Below, in pieces: positions 26,569 to 34,732 of a stretch of DNA of 64,000 nt. Under the pieces are notes generated by a model that was given only the letters and a program-made list of their open reading frames with translations, was not told the DNA's origin and searched no databases. Made by a program: the position numbers and the translations under genes. This stretch comes from Qaidamihabitans albus (GTDB lineage: Bacteria; Actinomycetota; Actinomycetes; Mycobacteriales; Pseudonocardiaceae): assembly GCF_016464705.1 (NCBI RefSeq), contig NZ_JAEHOB010000003.1:459599-523598 (forward strand), read 5' to 3'. Within the stretch, counting starts at the first letter, position 1; each line of letters opens with the position of its first letter.

Positions 26569-27000
26569 ATGACCGCCCGTACGGCGGCGCGGCTGGCCGT
26601 CGAGCTGGCCAGGGCGCTGGCGACGATGACCATGATCGAGGCCGGCCTGCGGACCGGCGACCTGCCCGCGACGTGCCGCAGGCTGCGGCTGCGCTGCGAC
26701 CTGGCGAGCGTGACCCCGCCCGCGGCGGAGCCCGCGGTGCTGCCCCGCTCCACCCGCACGCCGGTGCTCGCCTGCGCCCTCGTGGTGTCCCGCTGGCCCG
26801 CGGGGGACACCTGCCTGCGCCGCTGCCTGCTGGTCGGCCGCAGGCTACGCGGACTGGACCCGGTGCTGAGGATCGGCGTGCGGCGCGAGCCGGACGGGCG
26901 CTTCTCCGCCCACTCCTGGCTGGAGATCGGTGGCAGGCCGCTGGACCCGGTGGCGTCGCGCTACGCCGCACTCGGCTCGGCGAACGGGGGACGCGCGTGA
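26569..27000 (+). CDS. Lasso peptide B2 protein (leader peptidase)
   Basis: 143-residue transglutaminase-like cysteine protease of lasso pathways that removes the leader. The catalytic Cys is in PAGDTCLRRCLLVGRRLR near residues 82-99, the His in FSAHSWLEIGG near residue 115, and the Asp in PLDPVA near residue 125, the standard B2 triad. The N-terminal helices are arginine- and alanine-rich. It ends in a GTGA overlap with the kinase gene, so the two are translated together. Confidence 0.9.
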   Translation: MTARTAARLAVELARALATMTMIEAGLRTGDLPATCRRLRLRCDLASVTPPAAEPAVLPRSTRTPVLACALVVSRWPAGDTCLRRCLLVGRRLRGLDPVLRIGVRREPDGRFSAHSWLEIGGRPLDPVASRYAALGSANGGRA

Positions 27001-27950
27001 CGTCGCACTACCGTGCCCACGGCCTGACCATCTCCAGCGAGGTGGAGCTCCCGCTACCGGTGCCGCCCACCGGTGCGGGTGCGGGCATCGCCGACCTGAC
27101 GATCCGCCTCGGCGCCGACCGGCCCGTTCCGGAAGATGCGCCGCCGGGCACGCGGCTCGCCGGACTCGCCCGCTCAACGGGCGGCGTGTTCTACGTGCTG
27201 ACCCGGGACGGCGAGCGCGCGCACCTGCGCTATCCGGGCCTGTGCGACTTCACCGGCGATCGCGACCTCTCGGCGGTCACCGCGCACCCGCACCCCGCCG
27301 CCGACCGCGAGTTGCTGCCCGTGCTGGTCGCAGGCACCCTGCTCGCGGCCCACCTCATGCTGCGGCACCACCTCGTCCTGCACGCCAGCGCCGTCGAGCT
27401 GGACGGGCACGCCGTGGCTTTCGTCGGTGCGTCCGGGATGGGCAAGTCGACGCTCGCCGCCGCGCTGTGCGGCACCGGCTGCGCGCTGGTGGCCGACGAC
27501 GTACTCCGTGTCGACCGGGTGGATCACGCCGGTCCGGCCGGCATGGTGGTGTACCCGGGCAGCACCGAGAGCAGGCTCCGGCCCAACGCCCGCGGTCTCG
27601 CCGACGGTGCGCCGTCCACCGCCGTGCGGCCCACCGCCGACGGCAGGCTGGCGCTAAGCCCGCGCTCGCACGCGGACGGCCCGCTGCCGCTCACCGCCTG
27701 CGTGGTGCCCCGGCCGAGCCGGGACATGCTGGACGTGTCGGTGGACCGCCTGCCACCCGCGCTGGCGCTGATGCGCCTGTGCCAGTTCCCGCGCGTGCTC
27801 GGCTGGTGCGATCCGCCGTCGATGGACCACGCCTTCCAGGCGCTGGCCGACCTCGTCGAGCGGGTGCCGGTCTTCGACGCGACCGTCCCGTGGGGGCCGC
27901 CGTTCCGGCCGGAGGTGCTGTCCGGGCTGCTCGACGCGGTCGCCCGGTAA
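26997..27950 (+). CDS. HprK-like kinase of a lasso pathway
   Basis: 317 residues. The N-terminal 120 form a beta-rich domain and the C-terminal half is an HPr-kinase-like P-loop domain: LHASAVELDGHAVAFVG then GASGMGKST at 144-152, and the acidic pair VADDVL at 166-171. In paeninodin-type lasso pathways a kinase of this kind phosphorylates the precursor's C-terminal serine. The precursor encoded 2 kb away ends in Ser, consistent with that role. GTG 26997 overlaps the B2 stop. It is convergent with the ABC exporter gene, 10 bp apart. The function assignment is by family and context. Confidence 0.83.
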   Translation: MTSHYRAHGLTISSEVELPLPVPPTGAGAGIADLTIRLGADRPVPEDAPPGTRLAGLARSTGGVFYVLTRDGERAHLRYPGLCDFTGDRDLSAVTAHPHPAADRELLPVLVAGTLLAAHLMLRHHLVLHASAVELDGHAVAFVGASGMGKSTLAAALCGTGCALVADDVLRVDRVDHAGPAGMVVYPGSTESRLRPNARGLADGAPSTAVRPTADGRLALSPRSHADGPLPLTACVVPRPSRDMLDVSVDRLPPALALMRLCQFPRVLGWCDPPSMDHAFQALADLVERVPVFDATVPWGPPFRPEVLSGLLDAVAR

Positions 27951-27960
27951 CGCCGCCGGA

Positions 27961-29742
27961 TCAGCGGTACGCGGCCGACTGGAGCCGGTACAGCTCGGCG
28001 TACTGCCCGGCGCGGGCGATCAGCTCGTCGTGTGTGCCGCACTCGACCACCCGGCCCGCGTCAAGGACGTAGATGCGGTCGGCCATCCGCGTGCTGGAGA
28101 ACCGGTGCGAGATCAGCAGCGCGGCGCGGCCACCGAGCATGCTCCGGACGTCGGTGAACAGCTCGTGCTCGGCGCGCGGATCGAGCGCGGCGGCCGGTTC
28201 GTCGAGTACCACCAGCCCGGTGTCCCGGTACAGGGAACGGGCCAGTGCCACCCGCTGCCACTGGCCGCCGGAGAGGTCGACGCCCTCGTCCAGGTCGCGG
28301 CCCAGCATGGTGTCGAGCCCGTCGCTCAGCCCACCTGCCGTGGGGTGTGCACCGGAGCGCCGGGCCGCCTCGGCGACCTCCTCCGGGGTGCCCGCGCGCG
28401 TGCCGTCGCTGATGACGATGTTGTCCCGCAGCGACATCTGGTAGCGCACGAAGTCCTGGAAGATCACCGTGACCGATGCGCGCACGTCGGGTGCGGGCAG
28501 CTCGGCGCCGTCCCACCGCCGGGTCCCGCCCTCCGGGTCGTAGAGCCCGGCCACGATCTTCGCGAGGGTGGTCTTACCCGAACCGTTCTCGCCGACCAGA
28601 GCCACCACCTCGCCCGCGCGGACCTCGAGGTCCACGGAGTCGACGGCCGGGCGCTCCTGCCCCGGATAGCGGAAGCTGACCGAGTCCAGGACGACGCCGC
28701 CGGTGAGTGCGCGCTTGCGGCCCTTCGGCGGCGCCGGCGGCCCCGAGGTCACGAAGCGTTCCAGGTCGGCGAGGAAGGGCGCCGACTCGAGCAACCCGCC
28801 GATCGAGGCGAAAAGGGTGTTCAGCTGGCCGGACAGCAGGCGCACGGCGATCGCGGCGGCACCGGCCTCGGCCAGGTCGATCCGGCCCCTGCGGACGAGC
28901 TCGACGATCGCCAGCAGCGCCGCGGTGAGCGCGGCGGCGACCCCGATGGTCGTCAGCGCGGCGATGAGCTGCCTGCGCCGGACCTGACCGCGGAGTGCGC
29001 TGTTGACCTCGTCGTTGAGCAGCCGGTGCCGCTCCCGCAGTGGGCCCGCCGAGTCGAACGCGCGCAGCTCGGCCGCGTACGGGCGCTGGGTGAGCAGCTG
29101 GCGCAGGTAGTTGCGGCGGCGGAAATGGGCGGTGAGCCGGTGGGCGAACGCGAACTCGGTGCGGCTCGCCCAGCGCGAAAGCGCCACGGCGGGCAGCCCG
29201 GCCGCGAGCAGCACGGGCACGAGCAACGGCTCCACGCCCACCAGCACGGCGGACAGGGTGACCACACCGAGCATGCCGCCGGAGAGGCCGAGCAGTGCGG
29301 CGGTGACGGCGAACGGCCGCGTCAGCGCGTTCTGCTGGATGCGTTCGAGCGTCGTGGCGAAGCCGGACGACTCGTAGGTGACCAGGTCGGCGCGTTCGGT
29401 CGTGTCGAGCAGCCGGTCCCACACCCGCTGCGAGACCCGCTCGCCGAGGAGCCGGTGCTGCTGCGTCTGCAGCGGGGAGATCGAGCCGGACAGTGCCGTC
29501 GCGGTCGCCAGCAGCAGCAGCGCGGGGGTCAGCCCGAGCGCGGCCTGCCCGGGTTGCAACAGGGCGTCGAAGGTGAGCTTTCCGGCCGCCACGACGCCGA
29601 GCGCCGCCGTGGCACCGAGAAGCTGGTAGATGCCCGCGATGACCGTGCCCAGCCGGTCGGCGCGCCAGACCTCCCTGGCCGCGGCGGCGATCAGCCGGGG
29701 GTTGGCTGCCGAGGCCTTGGCCATTCGAACCAGACGCACCAT
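27961..29742 (-). CDS. ABC exporter, probable lasso peptide transporter
   Basis: 593-residue half-transporter with fused membrane and ATPase domains. Six helices occupy about residues 35-330. The nucleotide domain has Walker A VGENGSGKTT near residue 400, signature LSGGQWQRVALARSL near 505, Walker B GLVVLDEPAAALD, and switch His in ALLISHRFSS. As the D protein of a lasso locus it would export the mature peptide and give self-immunity. It is on the strand opposite the other lasso genes, with the precursor divergent from it across about 200 bp. ATG 29742 and ATG 29724 are both possible; neither has a good ribosome site. Confidence 0.87.
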   Translation of the reverse strand: MVRLVRMAKASAANPRLIAAAAREVWRADRLGTVIAGIYQLLGATAALGVVAAGKLTFDALLQPGQAALGLTPALLLLATATALSGSISPLQTQQHRLLGERVSQRVWDRLLDTTERADLVTYESSGFATTLERIQQNALTRPFAVTAALLGLSGGMLGVVTLSAVLVGVEPLLVPVLLAAGLPAVALSRWASRTEFAFAHRLTAHFRRRNYLRQLLTQRPYAAELRAFDSAGPLRERHRLLNDEVNSALRGQVRRRQLIAALTTIGVAAALTAALLAIVELVRRGRIDLAEAGAAAIAVRLLSGQLNTLFASIGGLLESAPFLADLERFVTSGPPAPPKGRKRALTGGVVLDSVSFRYPGQERPAVDSVDLEVRAGEVVALVGENGSGKTTLAKIVAGLYDPEGGTRRWDGAELPAPDVRASVTVIFQDFVRYQMSLRDNIVISDGTRAGTPEEVAEAARRSGAHPTAGGLSDGLDTMLGRDLDEGVDLSGGQWQRVALARSLYRDTGLVVLDEPAAALDPRAEHELFTDVRSMLGGRAALLISHRFSSTRMADRIYVLDAGRVVECGTHDELIARAGQYAELYRLQSAAYR

Positions 29743-29943
29743 CGAATGGTAGCCGCGCGCACGGTGTTCTCGGACCTCGCCGCGATACCCCGCCGGTACC
29801 GGTTGCGTCACCTCCTGGACACATTTCCCCGGGGGCCGTAACGGAAAGCCGGTGAACGCGAACTTCTCAGCAGATACCGGACCCCGGATTCGGCGCCTCC
29901 CACGCCGAGCTATGTCCACTCGACACGTGTGAGGAGGTGTTAC

Positions 29944-30084
29944 ATGCGTCAGCCATACGAAGCTCCCGAGCTCACCACGCTGGGATCGGTGACCGAGTTG
30001 ACCCAGGCCAACCTGTTCGGCAGCCAGCCGGACAACCTGACCTGGCTGGTGCCCATTGTGGGCGACCGCGACGGCTTCTCCTGA
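29944..30084 (+). CDS. Lasso peptide precursor
   Basis: A short ORF of 46 codons not expected to be called by length. GAGGAGG lies about 8 bp before its ATG. It matches the lasso leader motif exactly: Tyr5-x2-Pro8-x-Leu10-x3-Gly14-x5-Thr20. With Thr at the usual -2 position, cleavage after Gln21 leaves a 25-residue core beginning ANLFGSQPD: Ala1 amine to Asp9 side chain gives a nine-residue ring. The remaining tail runs NLTWLVPIVGDRDGFS with bulky Trp13 as a plausible plug. It ends in Ser46, the residue phosphorylated in paeninodin, whose core also starts with Ala, has PD at 8-9 and ends in Ser. Confidence 0.88.
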   Translation: MRQPYEAPELTTLGSVTELTQANLFGSQPDNLTWLVPIVGDRDGFS

Positions 30085-30167
30085 CGGACGGCCGCCACGG
30101 GGTCGGGAGTGGACACTCACGGCCCCGTGGACCGGTATTTCGCACAGGCGCCGGAGAAGGGAGCGCC

Positions 30168-31301
30168 GTGGGCGGCCTGTACACGATGGACCCGCTGGAG
30201 GTCGCGGGTGGCTGGGTCAACGGCTACGACCTCGCGCCGCTGCCCGCCCCCCTGCCCGGCGGGCCGCAGCAGGCGCTCGACCGGTTACTCGTGCGGCACC
30301 TGGTGCGGAGGCCCTGCCTGGTCGCGTTCTCCGGCGGCCGGGACTCCTCGGTGCTCCTCGCCGCCGCGGTGCGGGTGGCGCGCCGGGAAGGGCTGCCGCT
30401 GCCGGTGCCGGTCACGCTCACCTACCCGGACGCACCGGACACCGCCGAGGGGGACTGGCAGGACGCGGTGCTGCGGCACCTCGGCATCGGCGAGCGAGTG
30501 CTGCTGACCGTCCACGACGAGCACGACCCGGTCGGCCCGATCGCGGGCTCGCTGCTGCCGCGGCACGGAGTCGTGTGGCCACCGAACTTCGCCCCGACCT
30601 GGCGGATGCTGGACCAGGCACGCGGCGGAACACTGCTCACCGGAGAGGGCGGCGACGAGCTCTTCGGACTCAAGCGGATCACCCCGGTCACCAAGGTGCT
30701 GCGCAATCGGGGCCGGGTCGACCGGCGGATCTACCCGCACGCCGTGCGGGCGCTCGCCCCGGCCAGGGCCCGCTACCGCGCCGCGCTGCGGAACCGGTAC
30801 CGGCGGCCGTGGCTGCGGGACGACGTCGAGGAACTGCTCGCGCGCCGCGACGCCAGCGACGCCGCGGCCTACGCGCTGCACGCCGGGCGCAACACCTGGC
30901 AGTTCGCCGACCGCCGTTGTGCCCGGCGCGGCTACGAGACCATGCGCGCGCTCGGCGCCGAGCTCGATGTCGAGTACGTGCAGACCTTCGCCGAGCCCGG
31001 CCTCGTCGCGTCGGTGGCGGCAGCGGCGGGTTACTGGGGCTGGACCGGTCGCACGGCCACGATGGTGCGCCTGTTCGCCGACCTGCTGCCACGCGCGGTG
31101 CTCGAACGCCGGACCAAGGCGGTCTTCACCGACGCGGTGTTCACCGAGCACACGCGGGAGTTCGCGCGGCGGTGGACCGGCTCCGGCGTCGACCCGGAGC
31201 TCGTCGATCCCGAGGTTCTTCGGGACAACTGGTTGTCGGCGAGTCCGCATGCGCCGTCGATGAACCTGCTGCAGCAGGCATGGCTGGCCGACCGCTCGTG
31301 A
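30168..31301 (+). CDS. Lasso cyclase, Asn-synthetase domain only
   Basis: 377-residue protein of the asparagine-synthetase ATP-pyrophosphatase type that would adenylate the Asp9 side chain and close the macrolactam. The PP-loop is SGGRDSS at 55-61, followed by TGEGGDELFGLKR near residue 160 and the C-terminal KAVFTDAVF region. The GTG start follows GGAGAAGGGAG; ATG 30186 is an alternative. There is no N-terminal glutamine-amidotransferase domain and no room for one after the precursor, so it is much shorter than McjC-like cyclases or AsnB. The stop is donated by the 46-bp palindrome. The cyclase role is inferred from position 83 bp after the precursor. Confidence 0.85.
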   Translation: MGGLYTMDPLEVAGGWVNGYDLAPLPAPLPGGPQQALDRLLVRHLVRRPCLVAFSGGRDSSVLLAAAVRVARREGLPLPVPVTLTYPDAPDTAEGDWQDAVLRHLGIGERVLLTVHDEHDPVGPIAGSLLPRHGVVWPPNFAPTWRMLDQARGGTLLTGEGGDELFGLKRITPVTKVLRNRGRVDRRIYPHAVRALAPARARYRAALRNRYRRPWLRDDVEELLARRDASDAAAYALHAGRNTWQFADRRCARRGYETMRALGAELDVEYVQTFAEPGLVASVAAAAGYWGWTGRTATMVRLFADLLPRAVLERRTKAVFTDAVFTEHTREFARRWTGSGVDPELVDPEVLRDNWLSASPHAPSMNLLQQAWLADRS

Positions 31302-31340
31302 GTGTTCAGCCGGGTTGGAACTCGTTTTCTCACTCACGAC
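31295..31340. repeat. 46-bp palindrome, copy 5
   Basis: CTCGTGAGTG...CACTCACGAC, with a more diverged middle (core GGGTTGGAACTCG). It marks the convergent end of the lasso locus and the alpha/beta-hydrolase gene. Its left TGA (31299-31301) is the stop of the lasso cyclase. Confidence 0.88.
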
Positions 31341-31357
31341 CGGCTGGGACGCGTTGC

Positions 31358-32269
31358 TCACCGGCCGAGTTGCCTGTCGAGCCAGGTGTGCAGGTCGTCG
31401 AGTGCTGCACCGGCCATGGGCGTAGCGTGCCCGGTGAAGCCATGGGGCGCGGCGGGGTAGACCCGCAGGTCGACATCGACGCCGGCTGCGGAAAGCTGCG
31501 CGGCCATGGCGACGTTGTCGCGCAACAGGATGTCCTCTTGTCCGACCATGATCAGCACCGGTGGCAGGTTCGCCGGGTCGGCGTAGATCGGGGAGATGTC
31601 CGGGTGGGTGCGGTCGGGCGCCAGACCCGCGTAGGCCTCGATGAAGTACTCGTCGGCGATCAGACGTCCGCTGGGCGTCTGCCCGCTGAGGTCGTAGGTG
31701 CCGAACTGCAGCGCGGCGGCGCTGAACGCGGCGATGCCGCGATCGCGGAGGCGAACGAGAGTGGTCATCGCGAGGGTGGCGCCCGCGGAGAATCCACCGA
31801 TGGCGAGGCGACGTATGCCGAACCGGCCGGCCGCGTGCTCTGCGAGCCACAATGCTGCGGTCTCGCAGTCGTCGGGCGCCGCCGGCCACGGATAGTCGGG
31901 CGCTAGTCGGTAGTCGACGCTGACGACCACGATGCCGAGCGTGTCCGCCAGTTCACGGTTGCGGACATCGCTTCCTGCCGCAGATCCCAGGTAGAACCCA
32001 CCGCCATGGATGTCCAGGAACACACCCTTGGCGGCGGTCGACGTCGGGAGGTGAATCCGCACCGGGACCGTGTGGTCGCCGTGGCCGACCACTTCGACGA
32101 CCGCTGGAGGGCTCGATGGGGTCGGAGGTTTCGCCGCATCGCGGACCGACTTCAGCTCGCTCCAGTCGCTCGGGCCCCGGCCCACGCCGCGCTTCTCGTA
32201 GAACTCGCGGGTCGAGTCGGCCAGCGGAATCAGCCGAGGGTCGATCAACTGCGACAGGCCGAGCTTCAC
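31358..32269 (-). CDS. Alpha/beta hydrolase, hormone-sensitive lipase family
   Basis: 303 residues. The oxyanion motif FLDIHGGGFYLGS is near residue 80, the nucleophile elbow GGFSAGA near residue 150, the acid residue in VGQEDILL near 245 and the His in PHGFTGH near 275, the triad of bacterial HSL-type (family IV) esterases. It likely hydrolyses short acyl esters. The GTG at 32269 starts the domain cleanly; the longer open frame is a shadow of the neighbouring DNA. It lies between the lasso and polysaccharide loci and there is no direct sign of membership in either. Confidence 0.87.
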   Translation of the reverse strand: MKLGLSQLIDPRLIPLADSTREFYEKRGVGRGPSDWSELKSVRDAAKPPTPSSPPAVVEVVGHGDHTVPVRIHLPTSTAAKGVFLDIHGGGFYLGSAAGSDVRNRELADTLGIVVVSVDYRLAPDYPWPAAPDDCETAALWLAEHAAGRFGIRRLAIGGFSAGATLAMTTLVRLRDRGIAAFSAAALQFGTYDLSGQTPSGRLIADEYFIEAYAGLAPDRTHPDISPIYADPANLPPVLIMVGQEDILLRDNVAMAAQLSAAGVDVDLRVYPAAPHGFTGHATPMAGAALDDLHTWLDRQLGR

Positions 32270-32364
32270 AGGCCCACGATAGCGAGCCGCCGTGATCGCA
32301 ACCCGGTGCCCGGCGCGTGCCAAGACGCGCCGACGCGCCCTGTGCGGTCCTTCGGCAGCACGCC

Positions 32365-33504
32365 CTAATGCTCGCGGGGGGTGCCACGGCCGCGCCGGAT
32401 CTCCCGCACCGCGAACCGGAACCGCGCCAGCGGCGACGAGTGCCTGCCCGCCGTGTACCGCCCGTCGGGCAGGGCGAGCGCGCGCAGGTACGCCACCTTG
32501 TCCCGCAGCCGCGGCAGCACCGGCACCGTCGCGAGGGCCTGCGCGGCGAACGTCTTCCCGGCATGCGTGTGCAGCGCCAGCCACGACTCCTCCCGCCGGT
32601 TCGGCCGGTAGTTCAGTGCCCAGTCAGTGAACGCCCCCGCCGTGGCGAGGCCGAGCAGGCGCCGCGTGTCGGCGACGGCCGCCGACACCACGGCCTGGCC
32701 GCCCCACCGCGCGGCGCGGCGGACGAACTCGGCGCCCTCTGCCTCGCTCACCGGCCACAGCTGCGCGACGTCGCGCAGTGAACCCAGCCGCAGCGGCCAG
32801 TCGCCGAGCGTGGCGTGATAGCAGGCGTGCAGGAACCGGTTCGGCCGGGACAGTGCACGCAGTGACTTGCCGGCCACCACGAACTCCTCGCCCTCGTCCC
32901 ATAGCGACTCGAGGTCGACCAGAACGCCCCATGGCCCGAGCACGAACGTCCGGTGGAGGTCCAGCTCGAACCCGGCGGAGTGGCGCAGCGTGGTGCCCTT
33001 GTCGAAGCGGCGGTCGAAGCCGGGGCGCGGCTCGGCGAGCGTACGGGCGAACCCGGCATCGGTCAGCACGGCGACCGCCCGGTCGATCTCGGCCGCGCGC
33101 ACGAGGACGTCCAGATCGATGAACGAGCGCAGGGCCGGCTGCGGGTAGTCCAGGCGCGCGACCGCGCTGCCCTTCAGCAGCCGGATGTCCACACCGGACT
33201 CGCGCAGCAGTTGCCCGACCTTGACCAGCTCCTGCTCCAGCGACAGCACGCGCAGCAGGATCCCCCGGTGCGTGGCCCGCGCCTGCGCGGCCTGTTCCCC
33301 GGTCGCGGGCAGGCTGCCCTGGTCCACGGCGGCACGTAGCTCGCCGACGACCCGGTGCTTGCGCGCGGCGGCCAGCAGGGCGGACCATGCGTCGCTGCCG
33401 AGCGGTTCGGCCGGGAATGGCCGGGTCGCCTCGGCGAGCCCGTGCGCCGCCACCGCGGTCAGCGGAGCGGGATAGCTCTCCTCACCACACAGCCTGCGTG
33501 TCAT
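32365..33504 (-). CDS. NTP_transf_5-type nucleotidyltransferase
   Basis: 379 residues of the uncharacterised nucleotidyltransferase family. The signature IRLLKGSAVARLDYPQPALRSFIDLDVLV (about residues 107-135) gives the LKG motif and the paired aspartates for metal binding. The rest is helical with conserved HxTF-like DLHRTFVLGPWG and HACYHATLGDWP segments. Family members sit beside PqqD/HprK-related and exopolysaccharide genes, and one nucleotidyltransferase acts on a phosphorylated lasso peptide in Bacillus. Here it is the last gene of the minus-strand glycan operon, 1 kb from the lasso cyclase, so either system could use it. Confidence 0.78.
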   Translation of the reverse strand: MTRRLCGEESYPAPLTAVAAHGLAEATRPFPAEPLGSDAWSALLAAARKHRVVGELRAAVDQGSLPATGEQAAQARATHRGILLRVLSLEQELVKVGQLLRESGVDIRLLKGSAVARLDYPQPALRSFIDLDVLVRAAEIDRAVAVLTDAGFARTLAEPRPGFDRRFDKGTTLRHSAGFELDLHRTFVLGPWGVLVDLESLWDEGEEFVVAGKSLRALSRPNRFLHACYHATLGDWPLRLGSLRDVAQLWPVSEAEGAEFVRRAARWGGQAVVSAAVADTRRLLGLATAGAFTDWALNYRPNRREESWLALHTHAGKTFAAQALATVPVLPRLRDKVAYLRALALPDGRYTAGRHSSPLARFRFAVREIRRGRGTPREH

Positions 33505-33514
33505 GTCGGGCCCT

Positions 33515-34732
33515 TCACACCGGTTCGCGGGAGCCGGCGCCGCTGATCGCGGCCTCGTACCCGGCGACGAGCCGGTCGAGCCCCACCGCTGGGATGAAGT
33601 CCCGCTCGTACCGGCGCCGCGCCGCCGTGCCCATCTCCCGGTTCCGGCCGGGCGTGGCCGTGACGCGGCGCAGGCAGTCCGCCAGGTCGCCCGCCTCGCC
33701 GGGGCGGTGCAGCAGGCCGGTCACGCCTTCGTCGATGAGCTCGACGAAGGCGCCGTGTGCCGCGGCGACCGTGGGCACCCCCGCCGCCATCGCCTCCACC
33801 ACGACGAGCCCGAACGTCTCCAGCCAGGTCGAAGGCGCCACCACGGCGACGGCGCGTGCGGTCAGCTCCCGGCACTCCTCCTTGTCGCAGAGGCCCAGGT
33901 AACGCAAGTCCGGCCGCCCGGCGGCCCATCGCGCCACCTCCTGCTCCAGCGGACCGGTGCCTGCGATCACCAGCGGGACCGCCATGTCTCCGGCGGCGGC
34001 CAGCGCGTCCCACGCGGCCATGAGCAGCCGGACCCCCTTCTCGTCGGTGAGCCGGCCGAGGAAGAGCAGGTGCTCGCCAGGCCCGGTGCGCCGGATGCCG
34101 GGGTCCGGGACGAAGTTGTGCTTCACCGAAAGGCGCTGCGCGGGCATCCCGGCCTGCACGAGCATCGTCCGCTGCGCCTCGGAGATGCAGAAGAACCGCG
34201 CGACGTCCGACCACCAGCGGCGGCGGTTCAGCGCCAGGCCGGCCACTACGGGAACGGTCGCCAGGCGCGAGTCCCGGTAGCAGCCGTGCCGGATCGCGGG
34301 CAGTGGCGCCGAGCCCACACAGTCGGTGCACACCGCGCCGTCCCGGTACAGGGTGCCGGGAGCGCACGTCATCGTGTAGTTGTGCAGGGTCGCCACGACG
34401 GGCACTGCGGCGTCCGCGCACGCAGCCAGGATCGAGGGCGACAGCAGCGGGAACGTGTTGTGCACGTGCACCAGGTCCGGCCGCTCCTCGCGTAGCCGTG
34501 CGGCGAGGTCCGCCCGTGCCGCCCGGTTCCACGGAACGCGCAGCGGCACCATGAGCTTGCCCAGCGGTGACATGCCCGCGATGTCGTCGCTGTGCCGCTC
34601 GAACGCGCTGACCCGGTGCCCTGCCCCGGTCAGCAGCGCGGTCTCCTGGTCGACCACGTTGTTCTCGCCGCTCGGCTGGGCGGAGCGGTACCGGTTGTGG
34701 GCGACCAGCACTCGCAGCGGCCGCCCGCTCAC
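33515..34732 (-). CDS. Family 4 glycosyltransferase
   Basis: 405-residue GT-B enzyme. N-terminal VLVAHNRYRSAQPSGENNVVDQE is the acceptor-domain start of a well-known EPS subgroup. The donor domain includes HLLFLGRLTDEKGVRLLMAAW near 235 and the Glu-containing STWLETFGLVVVEAMAAGVPTVA near 305-327 (EX7E-type motif). A cluster of cysteines occurs at residues 132-156 (MTCAPGT, CTDCVG, GCYRDS), typical of this subgroup. GTG 34732 overlaps the upstream stop. It would add a sugar to the exopolysaccharide repeat. Confidence 0.9.
   Translation of the reverse strand: MSGRPLRVLVAHNRYRSAQPSGENNVVDQETALLTGAGHRVSAFERHSDDIAGMSPLGKLMVPLRVPWNRAARADLAARLREERPDLVHVHNTFPLLSPSILAACADAAVPVVATLHNYTMTCAPGTLYRDGAVCTDCVGSAPLPAIRHGCYRDSRLATVPVVAGLALNRRRWWSDVARFFCISEAQRTMLVQAGMPAQRLSVKHNFVPDPGIRRTGPGEHLLFLGRLTDEKGVRLLMAAWDALAAAGDMAVPLVIAGTGPLEQEVARWAAGRPDLRYLGLCDKEECRELTARAVAVVAPSTWLETFGLVVVEAMAAGVPTVAAAHGAFVELIDEGVTGLLHRPGEAGDLADCLRRVTATPGRNREMGTAARRRYERDFIPAVGLDRLVAGYEAAISGAGSREPV

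Noticed and set aside
26997-27950. HPr kinase of sugar catabolite control
   Set aside because: It overlaps the lasso B2 gene and no HPr or PTS gene is present. Context favours lasso tailoring.
27961-30120. Longer ABC exporter starting at 30120
   Set aside because: The added segment runs antisense through the lasso precursor and has no transporter-like sequence. ATG 29742 directly precedes the conserved region.
29937-30167. Extended N-terminus for the lasso cyclase that could supply a glutaminase domain
   Set aside because: This frame overlaps the precursor in a different phase, has no Met-Cys-Gly start and is shadow-like.
31358-32584. 408-aa version of the alpha/beta hydrolase
   Set aside because: The first 105 residues are arginine/alanine-rich shadow of the neighbouring region; the domain starts at GTG 32269.
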